In this document: positions 54,195-63,699 of the stretch, one piece after another
Layout: every line of letters begins with the position of its first letter
How positions within the stretch are numbered: position 1 is the first letter of the stretch
Source: JADHUC01 sp964623055
Lineage (GTDB): Bacteria; Planctomycetota; Planctomycetia; Pirellulales; Pirellulaceae
Length of the DNA: 64,000 nt
Assembly: GCA_964623055.1 (NCBI GenBank)
Contig: CAZURK010000032.1
Span: 10,295-74,294 of the forward strand
Reading direction: 5' to 3'
Translations under genes and position numbers: made by a program
Notes under the pieces: generated by a model
What the model saw: only the letters and a program-made list of their open reading frames with translations
Database searches by the model: none
What the model was told of the DNA's origin: nothing

Positions 54195-57100
54195 ATGACT
54201 AGAAACATCCCTGCCAGCGCGACAAGCGCACTGTTGTTGCTGTCGATGACCGTCGCTGTCGGAAGCTTGCCCGGAGAACAGCGTGCCGCGCACGAAGCGC
54301 CTTCGCCACGGGATCGTGCTGAGGTCGAAGCCGTGTTGTCCGCTGCGCCGAAGGCCCCGCTCGAACAAGAACTGCGTCCGTTGAACATTGTCTTGCTGGC
54401 TGGACCCAAAGACCACGGAGACAACGAACACGATTACCCGCTGTGGCAAAAGCGCTGGAAAGTCCTGTTGGGCGGAAAGGGGCCTGACGACGAACCGCAA
54501 GTCAACTGCTACGGCCCTCCGCCGGCGAACAGCCGGGCTTGTGCCGGCGCGCCCGAAGTCAAAGTCTCGACCGCTTGGCAGTGGCCCAGCAAGGAGCAGA
54601 TGGAATCGGCGGACCTGATCGTCATGTTCTGTGCACCGCGATGGGATCCCGAAACGCTTAGGGATCTTGAGGCGTTCCTGGCTCGCGGTGGCGGCTTCGT
54701 CGTGACTCACATGGCCATTTGGCAAGTGTCTGCGGAGTTGGCCAACCTGATTGGGTTGGCAAAAGGGCCCAACACGCGTTTCCGCCACGGCCCGGTGGAT
54801 TTGAAGATCACGGCATCTGATCATCCCATCTGCCGCGGATTGCCGAAGAACCTGTCCCTGGTGGACGAGACGTATTTCCACTTCCAAGGCGATCCGGACA
54901 AGATCACGGCATTGGCCACCTGTGACGAAATCGTCGAGGGACAGAACAAAGCCCGGCCGGAACCGATGTTTTGGACCTGCCAGCAAGGCAAAGGTCGCGT
55001 GTTTGTCTGCATACTCGGTCACTTCATGTGGACGTTCGACGATCCCTATTTCCGCGCTCTGTTTCTGCGTGGCATGGCATGGGCAGCCGGAGAATCACCG
55101 TACCGTTTCGACCAACTGATCCCGCGCGGCGCACCGCTTCGCGACAAGCCGAAACCACGCCCGCCTCCGCCAAACGGCACGGTGAAGCCGCCTGATCCGA
55201 ACGACCCCAAGCTGCTCCTTTGGCTCGATGCTTCGGACGCCGACACGCTGACGGTTGACGCCGACGGACACGTTTCCGCCTGGGCCAACAAGGCCGCCGC
55301 GATCGGCGGAGGCTTGACCAGTTCGGACGCACAGCGGCCGATGTATGTGACCGAAGCGTTGGCCGGACGGCCCGCGCTGCGATTTGACGGCAACGACGAT
55401 GTTCTCCGCTACACGCGGTTCGGCAAATCGGCCCAAACCTGGACGATGTTCATCGTCACTACGCCCAGGGCCAACAGCGGCGGTTTTCGAGCGTTCTTTG
55501 CCGCGAACCGCACCGACACGAATGACTATCGGTCCGGCATCAACCTCGATATGGGAAGTGGAGCATCGGTCACGTTTGATTGCATCAATCTTGAAGGAGG
55601 CAAACACCCTGGGCAATCCCAACTGAAGAGCATCGCGACTCCGTTCGGGCAGGGATGCATTCTCGGCATAAGCACCAACAACGCGCAAACGCGCGTCTTT
55701 GTCAACAAATCGCCGCAGGGTATCCGCTTTTCGAACGATGGCGTCTGTTCCCTGGAAGAGGTTCGCGTGGGCGCCAGGATCTATGAAAACCCGCCCGGCA
55801 AGCTTCCTTTGGTCGAGCGGGGCTATCTGGACGGCGACATCTCGGAAGTGCTGTTCTATCAAGAGGAGTTGAGCACCGACGAGCGAAACGCCGTGCACGA
55901 CTACTTGCATGACAAGTACGGCGTCGCGATCGAAAAGACGGCGGAAGCAACCCTGGATGGTGCCTTTCGGGAACTCCCCAAACACCAGTGGGGACAGAGC
56001 CGGGCGGGCCTGTGGGTCATCGACGAAGCCGTCCGCGCCTCGCATGGGGACCCCAACGCACGCAGCGAACTGGAGAAGAGGCTGCTCGCGGTTTTGGAGG
56101 CCGATGCGACGGCGGCCGCAAAGAAGATTGTCTGTCAGCACCTCAGTGTCATCGGGTCCGAGAAAAGCATACCCGCTTTGGCAACCTTGCTGACGGACAG
56201 AGAGCAATCACATCTTGCTCGTTTTGCGCTTGAGCGGATCGGCGGCGCTGCCGTTGCACTTCGCGAAGCCTTGCCGAAAACCGAAGGCCAACAGAAAGTG
56301 GGGCTGATCAACTCGCTCGGCCGGCTGGAAGACGGGGCGGCAGTTGCCGATCTCGTCCCTCTGCTAACCGATTCTGCTCCCGACGTCGCCGCAGCGGCGG
56401 CCATGGCGCTGGGCCGAATCGGTGCGCCGGACGCGGCTGGTTCGCTTGTCGGCTATCGCGACAAAGCGAGCGGGCCGTATCGGACCGACGCCAATCGGGC
56501 GTGCATCGAGCTTGGCGAACGACTGCTGCGACAGGGCGAGAACAACGAAGCCGCGGAGATCTTCGACCGACTCCAATCGGACCCGGTGCCACAAGTCCGA
56601 GCGGCCGCGCTGGGCGGCCTTGTGGCGTTACGACCCGATGACGCAACGCCGCGGCTGTTGGAAGCCCTGGCCGATGACAACCGGTTCATCCGCGGTGCGG
56701 CGATGAGGATCATCCGAGAAACACCCAACCAGCAGGCCGTTGATACGTTGGCTGACAGCCTCGGGCAACTTGAGCCCGATGGCCAAATGGCGTTGGTGCG
56801 CGCGCTGACCGCGCGCAGCGATCCTTCGGCCCGGCCCGCTGCGCTGGAGTTGCTGGACAGCAGCCAGGAAAGTCTCCGACTCGCCGCTTTGGACGCGCTG
56901 GCTGCGGTGGGCACTAACGACGACGTCGAAGCGCTTGTGAAACTCGCGACGACCGCCGGCACGCCAGCAATTCGCGATCGGGCGAGGCAGAGTCTGGACC
57001 GTATGTCTCGCGAAGGCATCGACGCGGCCATGCTGGCCTTGTCGGTCAAGACCGATGCCGGTGGTCAAGTGACACTAATCCGCAGCTTGACGGCGCGCCG

Positions 57101-57920
57101 TTCGCCTATCGCCGTGCCGGGGTTTCTGAAGGCGGCTGAAGATGACGATGCGGCGGTGCGAATCGAAGCGTTCAAGGCGCTGCGAATCATGGCAAATGCG
57201 GACTCGGCCACTTCGCTGGCAAAGCTGTTGATCCGCTCGGCCAGTGGCGTCGAGCGGGAAGCGGCCGAACGCGCGTTGATGGCAAGCTGCTTGAAGATCG
57301 TCGACGCGCAGCAATGTGCCGATCCGATCCTCGCGGCGATGGACGGCGCAGAAGCGCCGGACCGATGTGCACTGTTGCCCGCCTTAGGGCGAATCGGTGG
57401 CCAGAAGGCGTTGGAGGTCATCCATGCGGCGATGGACGATCCCGACGAGCAAGTTCGGGACGCGGGGATCAGAGCGCTGTGCAATTGGCCCGATGCAAGT
57501 GTGGCCAGCGAGTTGCTGGCCGTTGCTCGCAATGCTCCGAAGGAATCGCATCGCGTCTGGGCGTTGCGGGCATTTGCCCGGGTTGTCCCGCTGCCAAGTG
57601 ACCGTTCCCCACAGGAAACGTTCGCCATGCTCAAACAGGCGATAGATCTCGCCCGACGGACCGAGGACAGACGGCTGGTTCTTTCGCGGCTGGCCCCGGT
57701 TCGCGTGCCGGACGCGCTGGCTCTGACCTTAACATACGTAGACGATCCGGATTTACAGGCCGAGGCGATCGCGGCAGCCGCCGAATTGGCCGAAGGCATG
57801 AAAGAGTCTCATCCCAAAGAGTCCCGCGCGGCCTTCGAACGAATCCTCACAGTGACCAAGGACCAGCAACTCCGAGAGCACGTCGACAGACTATTGAAGA
57901 AGATGGATCGCCGTCAGTAG
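54195..57920 (+). CDS. Exported ThuA-LamG-HEAT multidomain protein
   Basis: 1241 residues, GAGGA 7 bases upstream. Signal peptide TSALLLLSMTVAVGSLPGEQ. Domains: ThuA-like glutamine-amidotransferase fold (about 60-300; LNIVLLAGPKDHGDNEHDY, FVVTHMAIWQV, MFWTCQQGKGRVFVCILGHFMWTF), a LamG-type jelly roll (about 335-575; LLLWLDASDADTLTVDADG...LRFDGNDDVLRYTR), and a C-terminal array of HEAT repeats (about 620-1235; PDVAAAAAMALGRIGAPDAA, PQVRAAALGGLVAL, EQVRDAGIRALCNW). ThuA proteins act in trehalose and related sugar use. This three-part combination is typical of exported planctomycete proteins. Probably co-transcribed with the oxidoreductase upstream. Confidence 0.85.
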   Translation: MTRNIPASATSALLLLSMTVAVGSLPGEQRAAHEAPSPRDRAEVEAVLSAAPKAPLEQELRPLNIVLLAGPKDHGDNEHDYPLWQKRWKVLLGGKGPDDEPQVNCYGPPPANSRACAGAPEVKVSTAWQWPSKEQMESADLIVMFCAPRWDPETLRDLEAFLARGGGFVVTHMAIWQVSAELANLIGLAKGPNTRFRHGPVDLKITASDHPICRGLPKNLSLVDETYFHFQGDPDKITALATCDEIVEGQNKARPEPMFWTCQQGKGRVFVCILGHFMWTFDDPYFRALFLRGMAWAAGESPYRFDQLIPRGAPLRDKPKPRPPPPNGTVKPPDPNDPKLLLWLDASDADTLTVDADGHVSAWANKAAAIGGGLTSSDAQRPMYVTEALAGRPALRFDGNDDVLRYTRFGKSAQTWTMFIVTTPRANSGGFRAFFAANRTDTNDYRSGINLDMGSGASVTFDCINLEGGKHPGQSQLKSIATPFGQGCILGISTNNAQTRVFVNKSPQGIRFSNDGVCSLEEVRVGARIYENPPGKLPLVERGYLDGDISEVLFYQEELSTDERNAVHDYLHDKYGVAIEKTAEATLDGAFRELPKHQWGQSRAGLWVIDEAVRASHGDPNARSELEKRLLAVLEADATAAAKKIVCQHLSVIGSEKSIPALATLLTDREQSHLARFALERIGGAAVALREALPKTEGQQKVGLINSLGRLEDGAAVADLVPLLTDSAPDVAAAAAMALGRIGAPDAAGSLVGYRDKASGPYRTDANRACIELGERLLRQGENNEAAEIFDRLQSDPVPQVRAAALGGLVALRPDDATPRLLEALADDNRFIRGAAMRIIRETPNQQAVDTLADSLGQLEPDGQMALVRALTARSDPSARPAALELLDSSQESLRLAALDALAAVGTNDDVEALVKLATTAGTPAIRDRARQSLDRMSREGIDAAMLALSVKTDAGGQVTLIRSLTARRSPIAVPGFLKAAEDDDAAVRIEAFKALRIMANADSATSLAKLLIRSASGVEREAAERALMASCLKIVDAQQCADPILAAMDGAEAPDRCALLPALGRIGGQKALEVIHAAMDDPDEQVRDAGIRALCNWPDASVASELLAVARNAPKESHRVWALRAFARVVPLPSDRSPQETFAMLKQAIDLARRTEDRRLVLSRLAPVRVPDALALTLTYVDDPDLQAEAIAAAAELAEGMKESHPKESRAAFERILTVTKDQQLREHVDRLLKKMDRRQ

Positions 57921-58002
57921 TGCAGGAGAATCGCCCACATCTCTTTCTCGCAATACGGCTGAGCGACAAAGTTGCCGCTAGGAGGGCATTTCACACTATC
58001 CC

Positions 58003-58959
58003 TTGTCCAGGAAATTTCCTTTGATTCTATCCGCTGGTTTGACACCGGCCTGGCAGCACATACTGGTATTTGACGCGTTTCGTGCTGGCGAAGTGAACCG
58101 CGCGCGCGAAGCGGTTTCCTGCGCTGCGGGCAAGGTACTCAACGTAGGAATCGCAGCCCATCAGCTTGGCACCCCGAGTCTAACGCTTTCTGCGGTTGGG
58201 GAGTCAACATGGCGCCAGATCACTGAGGACCTCGACGGATTGGGTGTTCAACACCGGTTTGTCCGGACCAGTACATCGACCCGCACCTGTACGACGATCC
58301 TGGATCGCGCCACGGGCACGATCACAGAGCTCGTCGAGAATGGCCGTCCACTGACTTCCGACGAGCTCGATGAGTTTCGCCATACCTACAGCGAGGAAGC
58401 AGGCAGGGCCGACGTGGTCGTGCTGGCCGGATCATTGCCAACGGGCACACCGGTTTCAGTCTACCGCCAACTAACGGCAAGTACGACCTGCCCCATGGTG
58501 CTTGATTTTCGAGGTGAGGGTCTGCTATCCGTGCTAGACCTTGAACCGTATGTGATCAAGCCGAATCGCGAGGAGCTGGAATCGACCCTTGGTATTCAAT
58601 TTACGAACGACGACGAACTTGTGCGTGCGATGCGAACGCTCAACGAGCGCGGCGCCAGATGGGTGGTCGTCACCCAGGGGGCGAAACCTACTTGGATCAC
58701 CTCAATCCATGAAACCTATCGGCTCCATCCACCAGCTATTCGCGATCTGGTGAATCCTATCGCCTCAGGCGACGCGATGGCTGCGACGATCGCATGGGCA
58801 AGTCGAGCTGGACGATCGCTTCCGGACGCCGTTTGCCTTGCGCTCGCTGCGGCTGCTCAGAATGCACGCCAACTGTTGCTGTGCCGGATTGATCCGAATC
58901 AGTTGGAGGCCCAAGCGAACTTGATCCAGGTAGAACACGTCCGACGAACGGGAAGCTGA
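58003..58959 (+). CDS. PfkB-family sugar-phosphate kinase (1-phosphofructokinase-like)
   Basis: About 318 residues. No ATG start is present: TTG at 58003, or TTG at 58021 with AGGA about 9 bases upstream, are the options. The ribokinase fold is shown by GKVLNVGIAAHQLG, TELVENGRPLT, VVVLAGSLPTGTP, KPNREELESTLG, VVVTQGAKPTW and the anion-hole/catalytic motif ASGDAMAA. The order fits 1-phosphofructokinase or tagatose-6-phosphate kinase. Monocistronic. Uses ATP to phosphorylate a sugar phosphate in the cytoplasm. Confidence 0.82.
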   Translation: MSRKFPLILSAGLTPAWQHILVFDAFRAGEVNRAREAVSCAAGKVLNVGIAAHQLGTPSLTLSAVGESTWRQITEDLDGLGVQHRFVRTSTSTRTCTTILDRATGTITELVENGRPLTSDELDEFRHTYSEEAGRADVVVLAGSLPTGTPVSVYRQLTASTTCPMVLDFRGEGLLSVLDLEPYVIKPNREELESTLGIQFTNDDELVRAMRTLNERGARWVVVTQGAKPTWITSIHETYRLHPPAIRDLVNPIASGDAMAATIAWASRAGRSLPDAVCLALAAAAQNARQLLLCRIDPNQLEAQANLIQVEHVRRTGS

Positions 58960-59117
58960 ACACTGGCTGTAGATTAACCTTGACGACACCAAATCCAACG
59001 GCACTGGTGACAAGGTTCTCCACCACATTCTCGGCCAACCGTCAATTGGCTACTACCGGTCGATCCGGGATGACGAAACGACTAGTCTCGCGCTGAGCAA
59101 GGCTTTCGGCGAGTTGG

Positions 59118-60845
59118 CTAATCCAGCGCGGCGGCGTGGCGGCCGGCGTTGGGGTCGCCGGCGGCGTACATCATCCCGGTCTCTTGATCTATGCAAATCA
59201 TGACCGGGTGGCCGATGGCGCGTGTCGTGGTTTCTTTACCACCGCGCGATGTCAGTCTGTGCCCTCGTTTCTTCAGCTCTTCGACGACCTCGGATGCAAT
59301 ACCATCGTTCAGCGTCAGGCTTCCCGGAGCGACGAACGCTTTGTCTCGATTGGGATTCGGATCGAAGGAGTTCTGTTGGTGGCCCGTGCTGAACCGCGGA
59401 GCTGTTACCGCTTTTTCGGGCGGCATGCCGAACTCGACGTGATTGAGCAGCACATTCAACGTCGTCTGGTCCTGCAGATCACCTCCGGCCACACTGATTG
59501 CCACGACTGGCTTTCCGTCCTTCGTGACCAGGGTCGGCGTCAGTGTGATGCGTGGACGCTTGCCCGGCTGAATGCGGTTTGGGTGGCCGGGCGTGGTGTT
59601 CAAACTGCGGAGGCGGTTGCCTTGCGTCACTCCGGACGGTCCGGGACGGTTTCCAGCCAGATTACAGCTTGGCGTCGCCGCCACCACGTTACCCCAGCGG
59701 TCTGCAACCACGCAGGTTGTCGTGTCCTGAATCGGTATGCCGGACGGGGGGCCTCCTTGCTTGCCTTCGGTCTTGAATGGTCGCATGCCGCGCGGATCGC
59801 CTGGGCGTCTTGCCAAGGAGGCAGTCTTCATATCGATCAACGAACGGCGAATCGCCGTGTAACGATCGGACAGGAGCGACGTGAGGGGAACGTCCACAAA
59901 GCGGGGATCACCATAGTATTCGTCACGGTCCGCGAAGCCCAGTTTCAACGCCTCGGTGACCACGTGAATGTAATCGGCCGACAAACGTCCCATCTCCTTC
60001 AGGCGACGATCCTCCAGAAGACGCAAGGTCTGGCAGAGGTAGGGGCCTTGAGTCCATGGCCCGCATTTGTAGACGGTGTAGCCTCTGTAGTTGACCGACA
60101 CAGGGTCCTCCAAGAGCGTCTCGTGGGCGGCGAGATCGCGTTTGCGCAAGAAGGACCCCGTCTCGATGTACCATGCCTCAAGTTCGTCGGCGATGTCGCC
60201 CTTGTAGAAGCGGTCGCGGGCGGCAATCAGCTTCTGCTCACGGCTCCCAGTTGCGTTTTGTTCGGCCTCCACGCATTTGCGCAAGGTAGCCGCCAGATTC
60301 GCGGCGAGTTCAGCATTCCAATTGCGTCTGGGAACGAACGTGGCCCGGTCATCCAGTTTTCCCGTTTCCAGCAGTTTCAGCGTGGGCATGACCGCTTCTT
60401 CGAATGACTTTGTGCCGTAGAGCCTGAGCAGCGTCACGCAGAGGCCCAATGTCCCTGGCGTGGGTGCGGCCTTCATGCTGCCTCTCGACGGAATCCCGTT
60501 AGCGTAGTACCACTCAATCGCCTTCGGGTCCAACGGTGCCCGGCCCAATCCGCTGAGTACCTTCACTTCCTTCTTCTCGGCATGATAGATCAACACGGGG
60601 ACTTCCCCGCCGATCGCGCAAGAACCGTAATCCGTGACGGTCAGAGCAAGGAGCGTCGCAGCCGCGGCATCGGCCGCATTGCCGTTTTGCTCAAGCAGTT
60701 GGAGACCAGCCGCCACAGCCGGACCACCGCCAGCAGCAACCGCGCCTCCCTTGCCGCTTCCTTTGCAGGTGATGGTGTCCGCGTTCAGAGTGACAACTGG
60801 ACTGCTCATGACGAGCACGAAAGAAACCAGACAGATTCTACGCAT
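59118..60845 (-). CDS. Exported gamma-glutamyltransferase family protein
   Basis: 575 residues with a signal peptide (LVSFVLVMSSPVVTLNA). Family motifs: GGAVAAGGGPAVAAGLQLLEQNGNAADAAAATLLALTV near the start, autocatalytic Thr375 in QDTTTCVVADRWGN (the residue equivalent to the processing nucleophile), and the glycine-rich end. Family members cleave glutathione and other gamma-glutamyl compounds, after self-processing at that Thr. Lies next to the LRR gene on the same strand with a hairpin between. Likely periplasmic glutathione or peptide recycling. Confidence 0.88.
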   Translation of the reverse strand: MRRICLVSFVLVMSSPVVTLNADTITCKGSGKGGAVAAGGGPAVAAGLQLLEQNGNAADAAAATLLALTVTDYGSCAIGGEVPVLIYHAEKKEVKVLSGLGRAPLDPKAIEWYYANGIPSRGSMKAAPTPGTLGLCVTLLRLYGTKSFEEAVMPTLKLLETGKLDDRATFVPRRNWNAELAANLAATLRKCVEAEQNATGSREQKLIAARDRFYKGDIADELEAWYIETGSFLRKRDLAAHETLLEDPVSVNYRGYTVYKCGPWTQGPYLCQTLRLLEDRRLKEMGRLSADYIHVVTEALKLGFADRDEYYGDPRFVDVPLTSLLSDRYTAIRRSLIDMKTASLARRPGDPRGMRPFKTEGKQGGPPSGIPIQDTTTCVVADRWGNVVAATPSCNLAGNRPGPSGVTQGNRLRSLNTTPGHPNRIQPGKRPRITLTPTLVTKDGKPVVAISVAGGDLQDQTTLNVLLNHVEFGMPPEKAVTAPRFSTGHQQNSFDPNPNRDKAFVAPGSLTLNDGIASEVVEELKKRGHRLTSRGGKETTTRAIGHPVMICIDQETGMMYAAGDPNAGRHAAALD

Positions 60846-60894
60846 TGCAGGATCCCCTACATTAATTCAGAGTAAGAACGATGACGGATAGTCA

Positions 60895-60915
60895 CGACGG
60901 GGCTTGCTCCCGTCG
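60895..60915. terminator. Short hairpin between LRR and gamma-glutamyltransferase genes
   Basis: Perfect 7-base arms CGACGGG/CCCGTCG around a 7-base loop, located just after the LRR gene stop in transcription direction. No T-tract follows, so an intrinsic terminator is only one reading; a repeat element is another. Confidence 0.35.
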
Positions 60916-60948
60916 AACGATGTTCGAAACCAGACGCGTCTTCCCGGT

Positions 60949-62193
60949 TCACACTATCTCGCAATTTGGCAATGCTTGCTGAAGTCTCTCCAATTCCGCG
61001 TCAGTAACTTCAGGGGCGGTCAGATCCAATTCCTTCAGGTTTTGTAGGTTTGTAAGAGGAGACAGGTTACGGATTTTCGCGCCCCTAAGGGTCAATTCCT
61101 CCAGGTTCGTCAAGTCGGCAAGCGCAGACAAATCAGAGAGTTCGTCGCTATTCAGTTCCAGTTTCTTTAGATTCCTCATCTTTTTCAGCGGCGATAGGTC
61201 GCTGATTGGCATAAGAAACAGCTCCAACAGTTTCAGGTTGGTCAATCCACCAAGCGGCGATAAGTCACCAGTTGGCGCTGACAAAGACAACACGGTGAGC
61301 TTCGCTAGGCCGGCCAGCGCAGACAGGTCTGCAACGTCCGCTTCCCCCAACCGCAACTCGCGCAGATTCGGCAAACGCGCGAGAAATGACAGGCCGCGGA
61401 CGAAATCGAAGGACAATCGCACCACATTCTCGTCGTCGTAACCCTGCCTATCGAAGCCAACTTCGGAGGCTCCCATGCAATACCACTTTTCATGAGCGAT
61501 CGTCGCCGCATCCTTCGCCGCCCACGTACTCGCAAGATCCGCCGCACTGGGCTTGACCGACTGGCGCAAACCGTCCGCGTCCGCCGGCTCGGCACGCCTG
61601 AGCTTACACTTTTCTGCGATCACGCAATGCACGATTTTTGCCCAACGATCGTAATCTTCGATCCATTCGTTGCTCAAGTAGTAGAAAGGAAATGAATCCC
61701 CTTCTTCCGCCTCACACCCTGGTGGCCAATTCGCAAGGTTAGCCCAACATGACACCAGCCCAGCCCAACCCCGCTGGGAACAGGAGGTCACAAGTCCGCT
61801 GCTGTACCGCAGGAAGTGGTCGTTCGTGAAGTCCATTCCGCTTAAGACCAGACTGGTCGCGGACAAGAAAGGGAAAAGCCTCTCGAATTCTGCACAAACG
61901 ACATCGTACTCCTCGGCGTGGTCGTACGCCGCCTCGAAAGCGGACCGGTCCGGGACGAGTTCGAGAAGTTCATGATAGCCAACCTGACGGGGCGGCTTGG
62001 GCATCCGATCGCCAGGACCGGGACCGATCCATGACTCCTCACGACGGACCAACTCCACACCATGACGCGCCTCTTCCGCACGCAATATCCGAATCGCCGC
62101 GTCTAGTCCGTCCCCTTGTTCAATGATCCGGAATACCGCATCGACGAACGGGATGCCGCGGTCGAGACGAATTGGAGGGTCACCGCTACTCAT
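60949..62193 (-). CDS. Leucine-rich-repeat protein (internalin-like)
   Basis: 414 residues from the ATG at 62193 (a GTG at 62202 is possible). The N-terminal half is unrecognised and rich in acidic and aromatic residues. Residues about 280-410 are regular 22-residue leucine-rich repeats (LPNLRELRLGEADVADLSALAGLAKLTVLSLSA..., LTNLEELTLRGAKIRNLSPL). No signal peptide. Such repeats mediate protein binding; partner unknown. Confidence 0.8.
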   Translation of the reverse strand: MSSGDPPIRLDRGIPFVDAVFRIIEQGDGLDAAIRILRAEEARHGVELVRREESWIGPGPGDRMPKPPRQVGYHELLELVPDRSAFEAAYDHAEEYDVVCAEFERLFPFLSATSLVLSGMDFTNDHFLRYSSGLVTSCSQRGWAGLVSCWANLANWPPGCEAEEGDSFPFYYLSNEWIEDYDRWAKIVHCVIAEKCKLRRAEPADADGLRQSVKPSAADLASTWAAKDAATIAHEKWYCMGASEVGFDRQGYDDENVVRLSFDFVRGLSFLARLPNLRELRLGEADVADLSALAGLAKLTVLSLSAPTGDLSPLGGLTNLKLLELFLMPISDLSPLKKMRNLKKLELNSDELSDLSALADLTNLEELTLRGAKIRNLSPLTNLQNLKELDLTAPEVTDAELERLQQALPNCEIV

Positions 62194-62290
62194 CGAATTC
62201 ACCAGGCTGCTACCCCTATCCGATTAGGCGTAGCAGAAGTGAGAACACAGACGCTGACAGAATCAAGGTCGCAAGGGCACAGCCCCCGGT

Positions 62291-62680
62291 TCATTCTTGG
62301 AGGCCTGCTTCCTCACTTTCTCCATGATAAGCTCTTCCGCCGAAGCCGCGCTCCTCACGTCGCGCGCGCCTCCATTTTCGGGGAAGTGGCTGTTCTCCGC
62401 TTCCGTGAAACTCAACGCGAAAGATCCCCGGCTCAGTCTCAGCGGGCTGGCCAATCTGGACGGGATACCGGCTCTGCCCGTCATCCACGAACTCATAGTC
62501 TCCGGGCAGCAAAACTCCTCCCGATTCCTCGGCGAGGAACTTGTGGAGCCAGGCGGCGTTGAACTCGAAGAATCCCGACCAGCCATCCTCTTCCTTGCGC
62601 CATTCGACGTAAACATCTTCCAGCCAACTTCGATCCTGGCTGTCGCATACTTCTGCATTGAAGGCGTAAGGGAGGTTCAC
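62291..62680 (-). CDS. Small hypothetical protein
   Basis: 129 residues from a GTG at 62680 with GGAGAG upstream. A charged, aromatic protein (SWLEDVYVEWRKEEDGWSGFFEF...GGVLLPGDYEF...YPVQIGQP) that could be a small beta-barrel. The last 35 residues are very Arg/Glu-rich and may not be original: a shifted frame over 62263-62400 also reads as protein, so a frameshift is possible. Not recognised. Confidence 0.45.
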   Translation of the reverse strand: MNLPYAFNAEVCDSQDRSWLEDVYVEWRKEEDGWSGFFEFNAAWLHKFLAEESGGVLLPGDYEFVDDGQSRYPVQIGQPAETEPGIFRVEFHGSGEQPLPRKWRRARREERGFGGRAYHGESEEAGLQE

Positions 62681-63009
62681 TAGTCAAATCTCTCCGAATC
62701 TGTGCGGGCCGCGTAATTACAGAATGGCTTTTGATCACCGACACTTTCGGTACTGCACCTGCAGTTTTACTTCAAGGGAGAGAATATACAAGTCTTCCAC
62801 GTTTGAATGATCTCTGAGTTCGATCTGCCCGCGGTAGCGAGCAGGATTCTTGGAGCTTTCAAATGAACACGACTGTTCACATTGCTTCAGCGGAACCAGT
62901 CACGCGTGAGACAGCTCGTCAGGATTCTGCGCCACGAGCAGTTGTGGAACCTCATGGAAACAGGAAGTGTTGACCTAGTTTGGGACGGGACGAAATCCAA
63001 TCTCGCCTG
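62681..63009. other. Intergenic region, no confident gene
   Basis: 329 bases. Short open frames exist near 62863-63011 (for instance one coding about 40 residues rich in Leu and Arg), but none has a ribosome site or a recognisable product; a decayed gene remnant is possible. Confidence 0.4.
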
Positions 63010-63699
63010 CTAGGCCGGGTGACTGGACGGCCAAGTTTGTTCCCGAAGGTTTTCCTCCAATAGGTGGCGAAATGCCTCGGACTCGGCGGCACGCTTTCTT
63101 AGTTCGTCGAGCCACCACCGGGTCTTCACTTTCGCCATCCACAAACCGTGTTGAGGATTCTTCTTCTTCCCTAACACCACGCCTTTGGCCACGATACCTT
63201 CCCGCACAGGATATCGATCCTCTCGGACATCCTGGACAAACTGTCGGTCAAAAGGGCCTTCGTGAATCAGTTCCGCAATCCGCAAATGGCCGAAGTCCCG
63301 CACGAAATCGCCGGGCAAGACAAAGCCACGCTTGTGGATCGCAACATCGAAAAGGACCAGTTCACCCTCTCGGCGCAATTCGTCGTAGTCGTGCCATCCG
63401 GCGAAGCTGCTCGAACCGAAGTGTTCGCAGTACGCGGTTGCCCGCTCGACTCTTCGGTAGCCGGGCTGATCCTGGAATACGCGGGCAACGCCATCGCCGT
63501 ATTGGTCCAAGAATAGACCGATCACGTGTCCCCACTGCCCGCTCGTGCGGTCAATCACTTTGTAGCGAGTGCCAAATCGGTACCAGCCTTGTTGCCGGGA
63601 CCACTCGAAACGCATATTGCTTCCGTCGTACTTGTAGAATGCCCAGCAGTGTTGCCCTTGGGCTTTGTTCGGTCCTGGGATATGCCAATAAGTCTTCAT
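63010..63699 (-). CDS. RNA-ligase-like nucleotidyltransferase
   Basis: 229 residues from the ATG at 63699 (a TTG at 63711 is the alternative). All core nucleotidyltransferase motifs are visible: motif I K23-x-D-G in FYKYDGSN (the nucleotidyl-lysine), the E-x-F-G element in YCEHFGSSSF (motif III type), EGIVAKG at 167-173 (motif IV) and MAKVKT at 188-193 (motif V). The size fits the small RNA ligase group of T4 Rnl2 relatives, which seal RNA nicks. It stands alone next to the window end; substrate unknown. Confidence 0.85.
   Translation of the reverse strand: MKTYWHIPGPNKAQGQHCWAFYKYDGSNMRFEWSRQQGWYRFGTRYKVIDRTSGQWGHVIGLFLDQYGDGVARVFQDQPGYRRVERATAYCEHFGSSSFAGWHDYDELRREGELVLFDVAIHKRGFVLPGDFVRDFGHLRIAELIHEGPFDRQFVQDVREDRYPVREGIVAKGVVLGKKKNPQHGLWMAKVKTRWWLDELRKRAAESEAFRHLLEENLREQTWPSSHPA

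Noticed and set aside
59136..60407. 423-codon plus-strand frame opposite the gamma-glutamyltransferase
   Set aside because: Shadow frame; the minus strand has signal peptide and catalytic Thr motif.
62863..63011. Short frame with a Leu/Arg-rich product, possible transposase remnant
   Set aside because: Only about 40 codons, no ribosome site and no motif; too weak to call a pseudogene.
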